Shown here: positions 40,845 through 49,816 of the stretch, piece by piece
How the letters are laid out: each line of letters opens with the position of its first letter
How positions within the stretch are numbered: position 1 is the stretch's first letter
Origin: Sphingosinicella microcystinivorans
GTDB lineage: Bacteria; Pseudomonadota; Alphaproteobacteria; Sphingomonadales; Sphingomonadaceae
DNA: 64,000 nt
Direction of reading: 5' to 3'
NCBI RefSeq assembly: GCF_027941835.1
Contig: NZ_CP116005.1
Location: 2,557,501 to 2,621,500 of the forward strand
Program-made: the position numbers and the translations under genes
The notes under the pieces: generated by a model
What the model saw: only the letters and a program-made list of their open reading frames with translations
Databases searched by the model: none
Told to the model about the DNA's origin: nothing

Positions 40845-42698
40845 TCAGCCGATGAGTGCCCGGCTGATCCAGTAAGTGATCCCAGCCATGACATAGGCAA
40901 GTGCGAACAGGTACGCAAACATGAACAGCGGCCACTTCCATCCGTTCGTTTCGCGCTTCACCACGGCGAGCGTGGAGATGCACTGCGGGGCGAACACCAC
41001 CCACGCGAGGAAGGCGAGCGCGGTCGGCAGCGGCCATGCCGTGCGCAGCCGCTCGACGAGGCTTTCCTGCAAGGCATCCTCGTCGTCGGCCTGAAGGCTG
41101 TAGATGGTGCCGAGCGCCGCCACGGAAACCTCGCGCGCGGCGAGCGTCGGCAGCATGGTCATGCTGATCTCGTGGTTGAAGCCGATCGGCGAGAACACGA
41201 CCTCGAGCGCGCTGCCGATGCGCCCGGCGATCGAATATTCGATCGGCGATTCGTCCGAGCCTTCGGGGGGCACCGGGTAGCTCGCGAACGCCCAGAGCAG
41301 GATCGTGGAGGCGAGGATGATGCCGCCCGCGCGCTTCATGAACACGAGGCCGCGCTGCCACAGGCCGATCAGAAGGTCGCGCAGGATCGGCCACTGGTAC
41401 TTGGGCATCTCCATCATGAAGCCGCTGCCCGCGCCGCGCGTCACCGTGCGCCGCAGCACCAGCGCCGCCACCATCGCGCCGACGATGCCGAAGACGTAGA
41501 GGCCGAAGAGCACGAGGCCCTGAAGGTTCGCGAAGCCGACCTGCCGGTCCGGGATGAAGGCGGCGATCATCACGGCATAGACCGGGAGCCGCGCCGAGCA
41601 CGTCATCAGCGGGGCGATGAGGATGGTCGTCAGCCGGTCCTTCGGATCGTCGATGCTGCGCGTCGCCATGATGCCGGGAATCGCGCAGGCGAAGGAGGAG
41701 AGCAGGGGGATGAAGGCGCGGCCGTTGAGGCCGACATAGGCCATCAGCCGGTCCATCAGGAACGCCGCGCGCGTCATGTAGCCCGATTGTTCGAGGGTGA
41801 GGATGAACGCGAACAGGATGAGGATCTGCGGCAGGAACACCACCACGCCGCCGACGCCCGCGAGCACGCCGTCCACGATCATCGAGCGGAACCAGCCTTC
41901 GGGAAGGGCCCCGCCCGCGATTTCCTGAAGCGCGGCGATGCCGTCCTCGATCCATGTCATCGGCGCTTCGGCCCACGCGAACACGGCCTGGAACATGATG
42001 AACAGCAGCGCCGCGAGGATCACGGGTCCGAAGACGGGATGGAGGGCGATGTTGTCGATGCGGCGCGTTGCGGCCCCGGCGCCGCCGGAGTGCGTCGTCA
42101 CGCTGTCCGCGATGCGCTGCGCTTCGTGCTGGAGCGCGCGGATGTCTGCCCCCGGCCCGGCAGGCACCGCCTCGCGCATCAGCATCGAAAGCGTTTCCTG
42201 CCCCAGCTCGACAAGCCCGCGCCGCCGCACCGCGACCGTGGGCACGACCGGCACGCCGAGGAGCTGCGAAAGCCTCGCCACGTCGATCTTCGTGCCGTCG
42301 CGGTCGGCAAGGTCGATCATGTTGAGCGCGACGACCATCGGACGCCCGAGCCGCGCCAGCTCCAGCACGAAGCGCAGGTGGTTGCGCAGGTTCGTGGCGT
42401 CGACGACGCAGATGATCGCATCGGGCCCCCGCTCGATGCCGTGCTCGCCCATCAGCACGTCGCGCGTGACCTGCTCGTCGGGAGAGTGGGGGCTGAGGCT
42501 GTAGGTGCCGGGCAGATCGACGATCTCGATATGCGAGCCGTCGGGAAGCTGCATGGCGCCGACCTTGCGCTCCACGGTGACGCCCGGATAGTTGCCGACC
42601 TTCTGCCGGGCGCCGGTCAGCGCGTTGAACAGCGATGTCTTGCCGGCGTTCGGGTTGCCGACCAGCGCCACCCTCGGCGCAGCGGTCACTGCGTTCAT
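40845..42698 (-). CDS. feoB: Ferrous iron transporter FeoB
   Basis: A 617-residue membrane GTPase that imports Fe2+. The cytoplasmic G domain shows GNPNAGKTS (G1), DLPGTYSL (G3, residues ~65) and LNMIDLAD (G4). The membrane part contains two Gate-type regions, the first with SSFACAIPGIMATRS and the second near FAPQCISTLAVVKRET, where conserved Cys residues lie. It is shorter than the E. coli protein but comparable with many alphaproteobacterial ones and ends after the last helix without the Cys-rich tail. It overlaps feoA by four bases. Confidence 0.95.
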   Translation of the reverse strand: MNAVTAAPRVALVGNPNAGKTSLFNALTGARQKVGNYPGVTVERKVGAMQLPDGSHIEIVDLPGTYSLSPHSPDEQVTRDVLMGEHGIERGPDAIICVVDATNLRNHLRFVLELARLGRPMVVALNMIDLADRDGTKIDVARLSQLLGVPVVPTVAVRRRGLVELGQETLSMLMREAVPAGPGADIRALQHEAQRIADSVTTHSGGAGAATRRIDNIALHPVFGPVILAALLFIMFQAVFAWAEAPMTWIEDGIAALQEIAGGALPEGWFRSMIVDGVLAGVGGVVVFLPQILILFAFILTLEQSGYMTRAAFLMDRLMAYVGLNGRAFIPLLSSFACAIPGIMATRSIDDPKDRLTTILIAPLMTCSARLPVYAVMIAAFIPDRQVGFANLQGLVLFGLYVFGIVGAMVAALVLRRTVTRGAGSGFMMEMPKYQWPILRDLLIGLWQRGLVFMKRAGGIILASTILLWAFASYPVPPEGSDESPIEYSIAGRIGSALEVVFSPIGFNHEISMTMLPTLAAREVSVAALGTIYSLQADDEDALQESLVERLRTAWPLPTALAFLAWVVFAPQCISTLAVVKRETNGWKWPLFMFAYLFALAYVMAGITYWISRALIG

Positions 42699-42964
42699 TC
42701 GGCGGCCTCGGCCCGCACCCCGGTTGCCGGTATGGGAAAGACCTCGAGAAGCCGCGTCGCGGCCTTGCGCAGGGCGATGACATTGCTGCCGACGCGCAGC
42801 GCGATGGGGCAGCCGCCGATCAGGCCGCGGTGCAGCACCTCGATCTCGACGCCCTCGTCGAAGCCCATCTCGCGCAGACGCAGCGCCTCAGCCGCGTTTG
42901 TGCCGGTTTCCCTGATCTTCACGACGCTGGCGGTCTGCCCGGTCTTGAGGTCCTCGATCCGCAT
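42695..42964 (-). CDS. feoA: FeoA iron transport accessory protein
   Basis: An 89-residue SH3-like protein that acts with FeoB. The family pattern LRLREMGFDEGVEIEVLHRGLIGGCPIALRVGSNVIALRK is complete. ATG 42964 was chosen; GTG 42970 would add two residues. The four-base overlap with feoB indicates coupling. A candidate iron-responsive operator lies 24-42 bases upstream of the start. FeoC, common in Enterobacteria, is absent. Confidence 0.92.
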   Translation of the reverse strand: MRIEDLKTGQTASVVKIRETGTNAAEALRLREMGFDEGVEIEVLHRGLIGGCPIALRVGSNVIALRKAATRLLEVFPIPATGVRAEAAE

Positions 42965-42987
42965 GAACACTCTGATCTGCCCGTACT

Positions 42988-43006
42988 TTTGCGAGCGATT
43001 ATCATG
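42988..43006 (-). promoter_or_regulatory. Candidate Fur-type operator upstream of feoAB
   Basis: The plus strand reads TTTGCGAGCGATTATCATG; on the minus strand this gives CATGATAATCGCTCGCAAA. The GATAATC half and the TGCGA/TCGCA arms resemble alphaproteobacterial Fur-box half-sites with one degenerate arm. Location in the 72-base gap between the COQ9-family gene and feoA suits iron control of feoAB. The match is partial. Confidence 0.4.
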
Positions 43007-43036
43007 TTCAAGGCGGCTTGACTAGGGAAAGCCGGC

Positions 43037-43705
43037 TTACGCGGCAGGATAACGCAGGCGGCCGAGGAAGCGGGACAGGCGCGGACGGTTGTTCGCGCGT
43101 TCCCGAAACCGCGCCTTGGTCTTTTCCACCTGCATGATCGTCTCGATGCGGCGGTCGAGGAACGCGAAGGTCTCCGCGTCGTCCCCGCTCTCGTCCTGAA
43201 GCCAGTAGAGCAGCGTCGCCGCATAGACGCCGCCGAGCGACAGGCGCTTCGTGTAATGGTTGAAATCGGTCGCCGTGTCGCCCGCGGCGCGCCACATCGC
43301 ATCGGCGCTGCGCCACAATGTGCGCGCGGAAAGCACGGCATTCTGCGGCAGCGCGAGCACGGCGAGCGCGCGGCGCACGGCTTCCTTGTGCGGCCGCGCC
43401 TGTTCGATGCGGATGCGGACCGCGGTGGCGATGCGGTCGCGGATCTTCATGGCGGCGGCGCCGCGCCGCGCCATTTCGGCGGCCATGTCGCGGTCGGCCT
43501 TCAGTATCCACGCGTCGATCATGTCGGCCGCGCCGCCCGGGAACACCAGCCGCGCCCGGTCCGCGGGAATGCCCACGGCAGCGGCGGCGGCATCCAACGC
43601 CGCCTCGCCCCAGCCGTCGAAGGCGACGCTCGGCAGCAGGGCCTCCACCAGCACGGGGCGAAGCTCGTCGAGCGTCATGTCTGCGGGCGCGATGGTCTCG
43701 GTCAT
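43037..43705 (-). CDS. COQ9 family protein
   Basis: A 222-residue helical protein of the COQ9 family, lipid-binding accessory factors of ubiquinone biosynthesis with a TetR-like fold. The C-terminal COQ9 block is clear: LWRSADAMWRAAGDTATDFNHYTKRLSLGGVYAATLLYWLQDES, followed by FLDRRIETIMQVEKTKARFR. ATG 43705 is preferred over an in-frame start at 43756. It is divergent from rpsU; in many alphaproteobacteria COQ9 and rpsU are likewise adjacent. Confidence 0.93.
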   Translation of the reverse strand: MTETIAPADMTLDELRPVLVEALLPSVAFDGWGEAALDAAAAAVGIPADRARLVFPGGAADMIDAWILKADRDMAAEMARRGAAAMKIRDRIATAVRIRIEQARPHKEAVRRALAVLALPQNAVLSARTLWRSADAMWRAAGDTATDFNHYTKRLSLGGVYAATLLYWLQDESGDDAETFAFLDRRIETIMQVEKTKARFRERANNRPRLSRFLGRLRYPAA

Positions 43706-43743
43706 GGCCGCGTGATACACCAGCAGGCGCCGCGCGTCAGCCC

Positions 43744-43772
43744 TTGCCGCTGGCACGCGAATCTGCTAGATC
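43744..43772 (+). promoter_or_regulatory. Candidate promoter of rpsU
   Basis: TTGCCG (43744-43749), a 17-base spacer and TAGATC (43767-43772) resemble a sigma-70-type promoter pointing at rpsU. It lies just upstream of the leader hairpin. This is a pattern match only. Confidence 0.35.
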
Positions 43773-43783
43773 GCGCGCTCTTT

Positions 43784-43814
43784 CCGCCGAGGCTTGCCTC
43801 CGGCGGCTCGTTTT
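43784..43814 (+). promoter_or_regulatory. Terminator-like hairpin in the rpsU leader
   Basis: CCGCCG-AGGC and GCCT-CCGGCGG pair around TTG with a one-base bulge, followed after four bases by TTTTATT. The element sits 46 bases before the rpsU start, downstream of the candidate promoter. It has the form of an attenuator or an S21-type leader structure. Confidence 0.4.
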
Positions 43815-43859
43815 ATTGTGCCGGGCAGACGGCAAAACTGGATTGGAGTAGACGGCCGC

Positions 43860-44066
43860 ATGCAAATCATCGTTCGCGACAACAATGTCGATCAGGCCCT
43901 TCGTGCGCTCAAGAAGAAGCTGCAGCGTGAAGGCGTCTACCGCGAGATGAAGCTGCGTCGCCACTACGAGAAGCCCTCCGAGAAGCGCGCCCGCGAGAAG
44001 GCGGCCGCCGTCCGCCGCGCCCGCAAGCTGGAGCGCAAGCGCGCCGAGCGCGACGGCGTCCGTTAA
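43860..44066 (+). CDS. rpsU: 30S ribosomal protein S21
   Basis: A 68-residue S21 with the typical start [21 protein letters not shown] and a strongly basic helical remainder. S21 helps the small subunit bind mRNA at initiation. ATG 43860 follows GGATTGGAG at proper spacing; the in-frame upstream extension to 43794 covers the leader hairpin and is not coding. The length is typical for alphaproteobacteria. Confidence 0.97.
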   Translation: MQIIVRDNNVDQALRALKKKLQREGVYREMKLRRHYEKPSEKRAREKAAAVRRARKLERKRAERDGVR

Positions 44067-44075
44067 GCTGCTCTC

Positions 44076-44095
44076 CGGCCCCGTCCAAGGGGCCG
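44076..44095 (+). terminator. Weak stem-loop after rpsU
   Basis: CGGCCCC and GGGGCCG pair around GTCCAA ten bases after the rpsU stop. No T-run follows, so it may be a weak or factor-assisted terminator, or allow read-through to the FKBP gene. Confidence 0.4.
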
Positions 44096-44132
44096 TGGTC
44101 CGTTTCAAGTTTCAGGTCTGGAGTGTGCGCTG

Positions 44133-44636
44133 ATGGCGACTGTTGCGACGCGCGGTAGCGGCCTTGGCCGTTGGGTTCTGCTCCTCGCGGTCCTGTTCGT
44201 CGGCATGGGCGCGCTCGCGTGGGCCGGAACGCAGAAATTCGCGGTGCCCGCCAACATGCAGACGACAGCCTCCGGCCTGATGTACGAGGTGATCCGCGAG
44301 GGCGACGGCGAGAAGCCGACCGCCGCCGACGTGGTGCTCGTCCACTACGAGGGCCGCCTGCTCGACGGCACCGTGTTCGATTCGAGCTACCAGCGCGGCC
44401 AGCCCGCCGCGTTCCCGCTGCAAGGGCTGATCCCCGGCTGGGAAGAGGGCATCCAACTGATGCCGAAGGGCTCCAAGTACCGCTTCCGCGTGCCGCCGCA
44501 GCTCGCCTACGGCGCGGAAGGCGCCGGCGGCGTCATCCCGCCGAACGCAACGTTGGAGTTCGACGTCGAGCTGCTCGAGATCGCGCCGCGCGAGGCCCTC
44601 GAGCAGGGTATGCCGCCGCAGGACCCGCAGCAGTAA
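44133..44636 (+). CDS. FKBP-type peptidyl-prolyl cis-trans isomerase, membrane-anchored or exported
   Basis: A 167-residue protein with an N-terminal hydrophobic segment (WVLLLAVLFVGMGALAWAG), probably a signal anchor, and a FKBP domain (residues ~45-150). Active-site features are VLVHYEGRLLDGTVFDSSYQRG, LQGLIPGWEEGIQLMPKGSKYRF and AYGAEGAGGVIPPNATLEFDVELL. It should assist folding of periplasmic proteins. GGAG lies upstream of ATG 44133 at suitable distance. A Pro/Gln-rich tail ends the protein. It follows rpsU by 66 bases on the same strand. Confidence 0.92.
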   Translation: MATVATRGSGLGRWVLLLAVLFVGMGALAWAGTQKFAVPANMQTTASGLMYEVIREGDGEKPTAADVVLVHYEGRLLDGTVFDSSYQRGQPAAFPLQGLIPGWEEGIQLMPKGSKYRFRVPPQLAYGAEGAGGVIPPNATLEFDVELLEIAPREALEQGMPPQDPQQ

Positions 44637-44649
44637 GCCACGCCGTCCT

Positions 44650-44670
44650 CCTCTCCCTCGATGGGAGAGG
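44650..44670. repeat. Palindrome flanking the DUF559 gene, 3' side
   Basis: CCTCTCCC and GGGAGAGG form an eight-base stem around TCGAT. It matches, in inverted orientation of the loop, the palindrome at 45097-45119 on the other side of the DUF559 gene. No T-run follows. Confidence 0.65.
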
Positions 44671-44696
44671 CTAGGAAGACTTGCCGGCAGAGCCGG

Positions 44697-45056
44697 CTAG
44701 TCGCAGTCGGTGAGGGTGGTGGGCGCGACGATCGTGTCGATCATCCCGTCGAGCTTCTCGACCACCTCTGCATTCCGGAACCGCAGCACCCGATAGCCTT
44801 CGGCTTCCAGAAAGCGCGTTCGTGCAGCATCCGCTTCGATCCTGAACGCGTGGCCTTCGCCGTCGAGTTCGATGATGAGCCTTGCCCGATGGCTGGCGAA
44901 ATCGGCGATGTAGGGCCCGAACGGCACTTGTCTGCGGAACTTCAATCCCGGCAGCCGCTCCCGAAGTGCAGACCATAGCTTGCGTTCGAACACCGTCGCC
45001 TCACGACGAAGCCGTCGTGCGCGTTGAACCGCTCCTGCCGTCGGATACCGTTTCAC
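44697..45056 (-). CDS. DUF559 family (Vsr-like) endonuclease-fold protein
   Basis: A 119-residue DUF559 protein, a family with the fold of very-short-patch-repair and restriction-like nucleases. The core is intact: RREATVFERKLWSALRERL with GLKFRRQVPFGPYIADF, then ARLIIELDGEGHA (acidic catalytic residues) and RFLEAEGYRVLRFRNAEVV. Its activity and biological role are unknown. GTG 45056 has a purine-rich GGAGGGTGAGGG upstream; the frame could extend to 45107 but that codes Gly/Arg repeats derived from the palindromic region. It sits between lepB and the FKBP gene, flanked by matching palindromes, where rnc-era would often follow lepB. Confidence 0.85.
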   Translation of the reverse strand: MKRYPTAGAVQRARRLRREATVFERKLWSALRERLPGLKFRRQVPFGPYIADFASHRARLIIELDGEGHAFRIEADAARTRFLEAEGYRVLRFRNAEVVEKLDGMIDTIVAPTTLTDCD

Positions 45057-45096
45057 CCGGCCACCCTCACCCTCCCACCGCACGCGGCGGGCCCCT

Positions 45097-45119
45097 CCCT
45101 CTCCCATCGAGGGAGAGGG
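45097..45119. repeat. Palindrome flanking the DUF559 gene, 5' side
   Basis: CCCTCTCCC and GGGAGAGGG form a nine-base stem around ATCGA. The same core (CTCTCCC/GGGAGAG) occurs at 44650-44670. Together they bracket the DUF559 gene within about 470 bases. Confidence 0.65.
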
Positions 45120-45155
45120 GTATGCGAACCTATGGCCTGCGCCGAAACCTCGCCG

Positions 45156-45977
45156 CTATTCCTCCCCGTCCCGCAGCGACAGCCATGCCCGTTCGCCGCG
45201 CAGCGCGGTGAACCAGCTCACCGGGTTCCAGAAGCGCTGGCTGCCGTCGAGCGAGAAGGTGGTGAACTCGGCGCGGCCGATGACGTTCTCGATCGGCAGC
45301 ACGCCGAGCCCTTCCTCCTCGGGCGAGAAGCGGCTGTCGGCGGAGCGGTCGCGGTTGTCGCCCATCAGGAACACGTGGCCCTCGGGCACCGTCACCGGCG
45401 GCGTGTCGTCGGAATAGCTGAACGTCAGGTCGAGCACGGCGTAGCTGCGCCCGGGTCCCTGCTTTCCGGGCAGCGTCTCGATGAAGCGCGGATAGCGGCA
45501 GAAGCGTGTCCCGTCGGCCTCGACGACGCGGAACTCCGGCCGCGCGCAGGGCATGTTCTCGCTTTCCGGGATCATCGTGGGCGCGGCGGGGCGCTTCGGC
45601 ACGGCGCTGTTGTTGAGGTAGAGCACGCCGCCCTGCATCTGCACCGTGTCGCCGGGAAGGCCGATCACGCGCTTGATCCAGTCCTTGTGGTCGCTCGGCG
45701 ATTTCACCACCACGATGTCGCCGCGCGCGGGCAGCTTGCCCCAGACGCGGCCCTCCATCTTCGGCAGCACCGGCAGGAACGGCGACAGGTACGAATAGCC
45801 GTAGGGGTATTTGGTGACGACGAGCCGGTCCCCCACGAGCAACGTCGGCACCATGGATTCGGAAGGGATGTAGAAGGGCTTGGCGACGAACGACCAGATG
45901 CCCATCACGGCGACGCCGAGGAGGGCCGCGTAGCGCAGCTCCTTCTTCCAGTCGATGCGGGGTTTCTTCGCGTTCAC
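45156..45977 (-). CDS. lepB: Signal peptidase I
   Basis: A 273-residue type I signal peptidase that cleaves Sec and Tat signal peptides at the outer face of the inner membrane. One N-terminal membrane helix ([16 protein letters not shown]) precedes the catalytic Ser in [10 protein letters not shown]; the general-base Lys is in [12 protein letters not shown], and [17 protein letters not shown] is the last conserved box. GTG 45977 overlaps the acpS stop by four bases. It ends the rsh-pyrE-pdxJ-acpS-lepB operon. Confidence 0.95.
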   Translation of the reverse strand: MNAKKPRIDWKKELRYAALLGVAVMGIWSFVAKPFYIPSESMVPTLLVGDRLVVTKYPYGYSYLSPFLPVLPKMEGRVWGKLPARGDIVVVKSPSDHKDWIKRVIGLPGDTVQMQGGVLYLNNSAVPKRPAAPTMIPESENMPCARPEFRVVEADGTRFCRYPRFIETLPGKQGPGRSYAVLDLTFSYSDDTPPVTVPEGHVFLMGDNRDRSADSRFSPEEEGLGVLPIENVIGRAEFTTFSLDGSQRFWNPVSWFTALRGERAWLSLRDGEE

Positions 45978-46387
45978 AGCAGGCGCGCCGTGATGAGGAC
46001 CATCGCCTGCGCCCACGGATGGTCGTCGGTGAGCGTCAGGTGGATGTCGAGCGCGTGGCCCGCGGGCGTGATCTCGGCGAGCCGCAGCGCCGCGCCGCCG
46101 GTCAGCGCCAGCGTCGGCTGGCCGGAGGGGAGGTTGACGACGCCCATGTCGCGCATGAACACGCCGCGCCGGAAACCGGTTCCGAGCGCCTTCGCGCAGG
46201 CCTCCTTGGCGGCGAAGCGCTTGGCGTAGGAGGCGGCGCGCGTCAGCACGCGCTTTTCGGAGCGCGCGATCTCGATTTCCGTGAAGACGCGGTTGATGAA
46301 GCGCGCGCCGAACCGGTCGAGGCTCGACTGGATCTGCTCGATGTTGCAGAGGTCAGAACCGAGGCCGACGACGTGTGGCAGGATCAG
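45974..46387 (-). CDS. acpS: Holo-acyl-carrier-protein synthase, apparent CTG start
   Basis: A 137-residue enzyme that transfers phosphopantetheine from CoA to acyl carrier proteins. Magnesium-binding Asp12 is in [20 protein letters not shown] and Glu62 in [16 protein letters not shown]. The conserved N-terminus extends well upstream of the first ATG/GTG in frame (46249), so that start would delete the active-site Asp. The only plausible start is CTG 46387, which overlaps the pdxJ stop as CTGA, exactly paralleling the ATGA/GTGA overlaps of the other four genes in the operon. It could modify both the housekeeping carrier protein and the one in the sphingolipid locus. Confidence 0.85.
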   Translation of the reverse strand: MILPHVVGLGSDLCNIEQIQSSLDRFGARFINRVFTEIEIARSEKRVLTRAASYAKRFAAKEACAKALGTGFRRGVFMRDMGVVNLPSGQPTLALTGGAALRLAEITPAGHALDIHLTLTDDHPWAQAMVLITARLL

Positions 46388-47133
46388 GCTCCCGCGGCAG
46401 CGGTCGCGGGCCGCGCCGCGTCCATCAGCCGCCGCATCTCGCGGATCGCGGCGTCGAGGCCGATGAACACCGCCTCGCCGACAAGGAAATGCCCGATGTT
46501 GAGCTCGGCGATCTCGGGGATCGCGGCGATGGCGGCAACATTGTCGAAGCGCAGGCCGTGCCCGGCGTGGACCTCAAGCCCGCGCTTCGCGGCGAGCGCC
46601 GCGCCTGCCTTCAGGCGTTCCAGCTCTTCCTCGAGCGAGATGCCTTCGGTCAGCGCGTAGCGGCCGGTGTGGAGCTCGACGACGGCGGCGCCGATCGCGG
46701 CGGAGGCCTCGATGTGCTCGGGGTCCGGCTCGATGAACAGGCTGACGCGGCAGCCGCGCGCCGAGAGGCGCTCGACGAACGTGCGCAGGTTCGGCTGGTT
46801 GCCGACGACGTCGAGCCCGCCCTCGGTCGTGCGCTCCTCGCGCCGCTCGGGCACGATGCAGACGGCGTGCGGCGCGTGGCGGAGCGCGATGTCGAGCATC
46901 TCCTCGGTCGCCGCCATCTCGAGGTTCAGCGGCAGGTCGATCTCGTTCGAGAGCCGCGCGATGTCGTCGTCGCTGATGTGACGCCGGTCCTCGCGCAGGT
47001 GCGCGGTGATGCCGTCCGCGCCCGCCGCGGCGGCGATGAGCGCGGCCTTCACGGGATCGGGATGCACGCCGCCGCGCGCGTTGCGGATGGTGGCGACGTG
47101 GTCGATGTTGACGCCGAGGCGCAGCGCGCTCAC
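46384..47133 (-). CDS. pdxJ: Pyridoxine 5'-phosphate synthase
   Basis: A 249-residue TIM-barrel enzyme that condenses 1-deoxyxylulose 5-phosphate with aminoacetone phosphate in vitamin B6 synthesis. Motifs: [17 protein letters not shown] at the N-terminus, [41 protein letters not shown], and HAGHGL near residue 195. GTG 47133 overlaps the pyrE stop (GTGA); the longer frame to 47613 belongs to the pyrE antisense frame. PLP made by this pathway is used by Spt in the same window. Confidence 0.95.
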   Translation of the reverse strand: MSALRLGVNIDHVATIRNARGGVHPDPVKAALIAAAAGADGITAHLREDRRHISDDDIARLSNEIDLPLNLEMAATEEMLDIALRHAPHAVCIVPERREERTTEGGLDVVGNQPNLRTFVERLSARGCRVSLFIEPDPEHIEASAAIGAAVVELHTGRYALTEGISLEEELERLKAGAALAAKRGLEVHAGHGLRFDNVAAIAAIPEIAELNIGHFLVGEAVFIGLDAAIREMRRLMDAARPATAAAGA

Positions 47134-47714
47134 GCGGCGGCCCTCGATCCCGGCTTCACGGCGGGCAGCGCGGCGAGGTCCTGCGGCAACTTGTCGGCGC
47201 TGTAGGTGGGGACGTCGAGGCGGATCAGCGGATAGAGCGGCACGCCGATGTCGGCGTTGCCGTTCGAGCGGTCGACGAGGCAGCCGCCCGCGATCACCTT
47301 GCCACCCGCCGCCTCGATGGCCGCGATCGCCTCGCGCGAGGAGAGGCCGGTCGTCACCACGTCTTCCATCATCAGCACCTTCGTGCCCGGTTCCAGCCGG
47401 AAACCGCGCCTGAGCTCGAAGGTTCCCGCGGGGCGCTCGACGAACATCGATTCGACCCCGAGCGCGCGCGCGACCTCGTAGCCGATGATGAGGCCGCCCA
47501 TCGCCGGCGCGACCACGGCCTCGATCCCGCCGCGCAGGTCGGCGGGGATCTTCGCGGCCAGCGCCTTCGCGAGCCGCTCGGCGCGCGCCGGGTCCATGAG
47601 CACGCGCGCGCATTGCAGGTATTTCGGCGAGCGGAGGCCCGAGGACAGGATGAAATGCCCTTCAAGCAGCGCCCCGGCGGCGCGGAATTCCCCGAGAACC
47701 TCTTCGTCTGTCAT
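47130..47714 (-). CDS. pyrE: Orotate phosphoribosyltransferase
   Basis: A 194-residue type I phosphoribosyltransferase that makes OMP in pyrimidine synthesis. The PRPP-binding motif is [18 protein letters not shown], preceded by [17 protein letters not shown] and [19 protein letters not shown]. The layout is that of the compact bacterial group with Leu/Ile-rich helices. ATG 47714 overlaps the rsh stop by four bases. pyrE next to rsh and pdxJ is typical for Sphingomonadales. Confidence 0.94.
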   Translation of the reverse strand: MTDEEVLGEFRAAGALLEGHFILSSGLRSPKYLQCARVLMDPARAERLAKALAAKIPADLRGGIEAVVAPAMGGLIIGYEVARALGVESMFVERPAGTFELRRGFRLEPGTKVLMMEDVVTTGLSSREAIAAIEAAGGKVIAGGCLVDRSNGNADIGVPLYPLIRLDVPTYSADKLPQDLAALPAVKPGSRAAA

Positions 47715-49816
47715 GCCTTCATGCGCTCCACGGATGTCACGGCGTCGGTCGCCCTTAACGCACCGATGATATTCGTGAGATGCGCCAGATTGTCCACCTC
47801 GACGTCGACGACGAAGGTGTGGAAGTCGCGGTCGCGGTGGTGCGTGCGCATGTTCACGATGTTTGCGCCCTGCTTCGCGAGCACGCCGGTCATGGTGGCG
47901 AGGCTGCCGGGCTCGTTGCGGAGCACCGCGGAAAGCCGCACGACGGCGCCTTCGGTGTCGTCGCCCCAGCCGAGATCGAGCCATTCGCGCGCGTCCGCGT
48001 CGGCGAGCGTCGAGCAGTCGATGGTGTGCACGTCGATGGCCCCGCTCTGGCGGCGGATGCCGACGATGCGATCTCCGGGAATCGGGCTGCAGCACTGCGC
48101 GAGGTGGACGGAGACGCCCGGCGTCAGCCCCTTGATCGAGAGCTTCGCCTTGGGGTTGCGCTTCGCGCGCCGCTTGGCGCGGGCGTTGAGGATGCGGCCG
48201 GGCAGCAGCGCGTCGATGACGGCATCGTCCTCGATCCGGTGCGCGGCGAGCGCCATCACGAGGTCATTGCGGTTCTGAAGGCCGAGGCGGCCAAGCGCGT
48301 CCTTGATCGCCGAATCGTTCAGCTTCACGTCGAGCCGCTTGATGATGTCGGCGAGCAGGCGTTCGCCGAGCGCGGCCTGCTCCTCGTGCTCCTTGTGGCG
48401 GATGAAGCGGCGGATCGCGGCGCGCGCCTTCGCGGTGACGACGAAGCTCTCCCACGTCGCGTCCGGCTGCTGCCGCGCCGAGCGCAGGATTTCGACCTGA
48501 TCGCCGTTCGCAAGCGTGGTGCGCAGCGGCACGACGCGGCCGTTCACCTTGGCGCCCACGGTCGTCTCGCCGATCTTGGAATGGACGGCATAGGCGAAGT
48601 CCACCGGCGTCGCGCCGCGGGGAAGCTGTATGAGTTCGCCCTTCGGCGTGAAGCAGAACACCTGGTCCTGATAGAGGCCGAGCTTGGCGTTCTCCATCAG
48701 CTCCTCGGGGCTGCCCGCCTGATCGAGGATTTCGAGGAGGTCGGAGAGCCACGGATAACGCTCGGAGGCGCGGGCGTTCTCGTCCTGCTTGTAGGCCCAG
48801 TGCGCGGCGAGGCCCATCTCGGCCTGCTCGTGCATCGCGCGCGTGCGGATCTGGATCTCGACGCGCATGTGGTCGCCGTGGATGATCGTGGTGTGCAGCG
48901 AGCGGTAGCCGTTGCGCTTGGGCGTGGAGATGAAGTCCTTGAAGCGCCCCGGCACCATCGGCCAGCGCTGGTGGATGACGCCGAGCGCGCGGTAGCAGTC
49001 GTCGGGCCGCGCCACGATCACGCGGAACGCGATCACGTCCGAAAGCTGCTCGAACGGGATGTGCCGCTCCTGCATCTTGCGCCAGATCGAGAAGGGCCGC
49101 TTCTCGCGGCCCGCCACCTCGGCGTCGACGCCGTGGCTGCCGAGCACGTCCTTGATCTCCGCGCTGATCCGGGTGAGCTGGTCGCCGCCCGCCGCGCGCA
49201 GGCGTTCGAGCCGCGTCGTGATCGACTGGTACGCCTCCGGCTCCAGCTCGCGGAACGCGATCTGCTTCATCTCGTCCATGAACTCGTACATGCCGATCCG
49301 CTCGGCGAGCGGCGCGTAGATGTCCATCGTCTCGCGGGCGATGCGCTTGCGCTTCTCCGGGTCCTTGATGAAGTGCAGCGTGCGCATGTTGTGGAGCCGG
49401 TCGGCGAGCTTCACCAGCAGCACGCGGATGTCGTCCGACATCGCGAGCAGGAACTTGCGGAAATTCTCCGCCGCCCGCTCGCTCTCCGTCTGCGCCTCGA
49501 TGCGCGACAGCTTGGTGACGCCGTCCACGAGCCGCGCGACGTTCTTGCCGAACAGCGCCTCGACCTGCTCCGTCGTCGCCACCGTGTCCTCGATCGTGTC
49601 GTGCAGGATCGCGGTCGCGATCGTCTCGTCGTCGAGCTTCAGGTCGGTGAGGATGCCCGCCACCTCGATGGGGTGCGAGAAATAGGGATCACCGCTGGCG
49701 CGAAGCTGGCTGCCGTGCGCCTTCACCGAAAACACATAGGCGCGGTTCAGCAGGTCCTCGTCCGCTCCCGGATCATAGGATTTCACCTTCTCGACGAGTT
49801 CGAACTGCCTGAGCAC
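47711..49816 (-). CDS. rsh: Bifunctional (p)ppGpp synthetase/hydrolase (Rsh)
   Basis: A 701-residue RelA/SpoT homologue. The hydrolase HD domain shows [11 protein letters not shown] and [12 protein letters not shown] near residues 45-80. The synthetase domain has [20 protein letters not shown] around 295 and [25 protein letters not shown] domain ([27 protein letters not shown]), a helical/CC region with CCSPIPGD and a C-terminal ACT domain follow. Catalytic residues of both domains are present, so it should both make and degrade the alarmone. GTG 49816 starts it, with a 213-base gap to the divergent S9 peptidase. Confidence 0.96.
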   Translation of the reverse strand: MLRQFELVEKVKSYDPGADEDLLNRAYVFSVKAHGSQLRASGDPYFSHPIEVAGILTDLKLDDETIATAILHDTIEDTVATTEQVEALFGKNVARLVDGVTKLSRIEAQTESERAAENFRKFLLAMSDDIRVLLVKLADRLHNMRTLHFIKDPEKRKRIARETMDIYAPLAERIGMYEFMDEMKQIAFRELEPEAYQSITTRLERLRAAGGDQLTRISAEIKDVLGSHGVDAEVAGREKRPFSIWRKMQERHIPFEQLSDVIAFRVIVARPDDCYRALGVIHQRWPMVPGRFKDFISTPKRNGYRSLHTTIIHGDHMRVEIQIRTRAMHEQAEMGLAAHWAYKQDENARASERYPWLSDLLEILDQAGSPEELMENAKLGLYQDQVFCFTPKGELIQLPRGATPVDFAYAVHSKIGETTVGAKVNGRVVPLRTTLANGDQVEILRSARQQPDATWESFVVTAKARAAIRRFIRHKEHEEQAALGERLLADIIKRLDVKLNDSAIKDALGRLGLQNRNDLVMALAAHRIEDDAVIDALLPGRILNARAKRRAKRNPKAKLSIKGLTPGVSVHLAQCCSPIPGDRIVGIRRQSGAIDVHTIDCSTLADADAREWLDLGWGDDTEGAVVRLSAVLRNEPGSLATMTGVLAKQGANIVNMRTHHRDRDFHTFVVDVEVDNLAHLTNIIGALRATDAVTSVERMKA

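Noticed and set aside
40101-43025. Open frame of 974 codons on the plus strand
   Set aside because: Antisense to ssb, feoB and feoA, which have clear motifs; the frame has shadow-type composition.
44683-44697. GCCGGC-AGA-GCCGGC hairpin as a terminator
   Set aside because: It abuts the DUF559 stop codon and lacks a T-run; probably incidental in GC-rich DNA.
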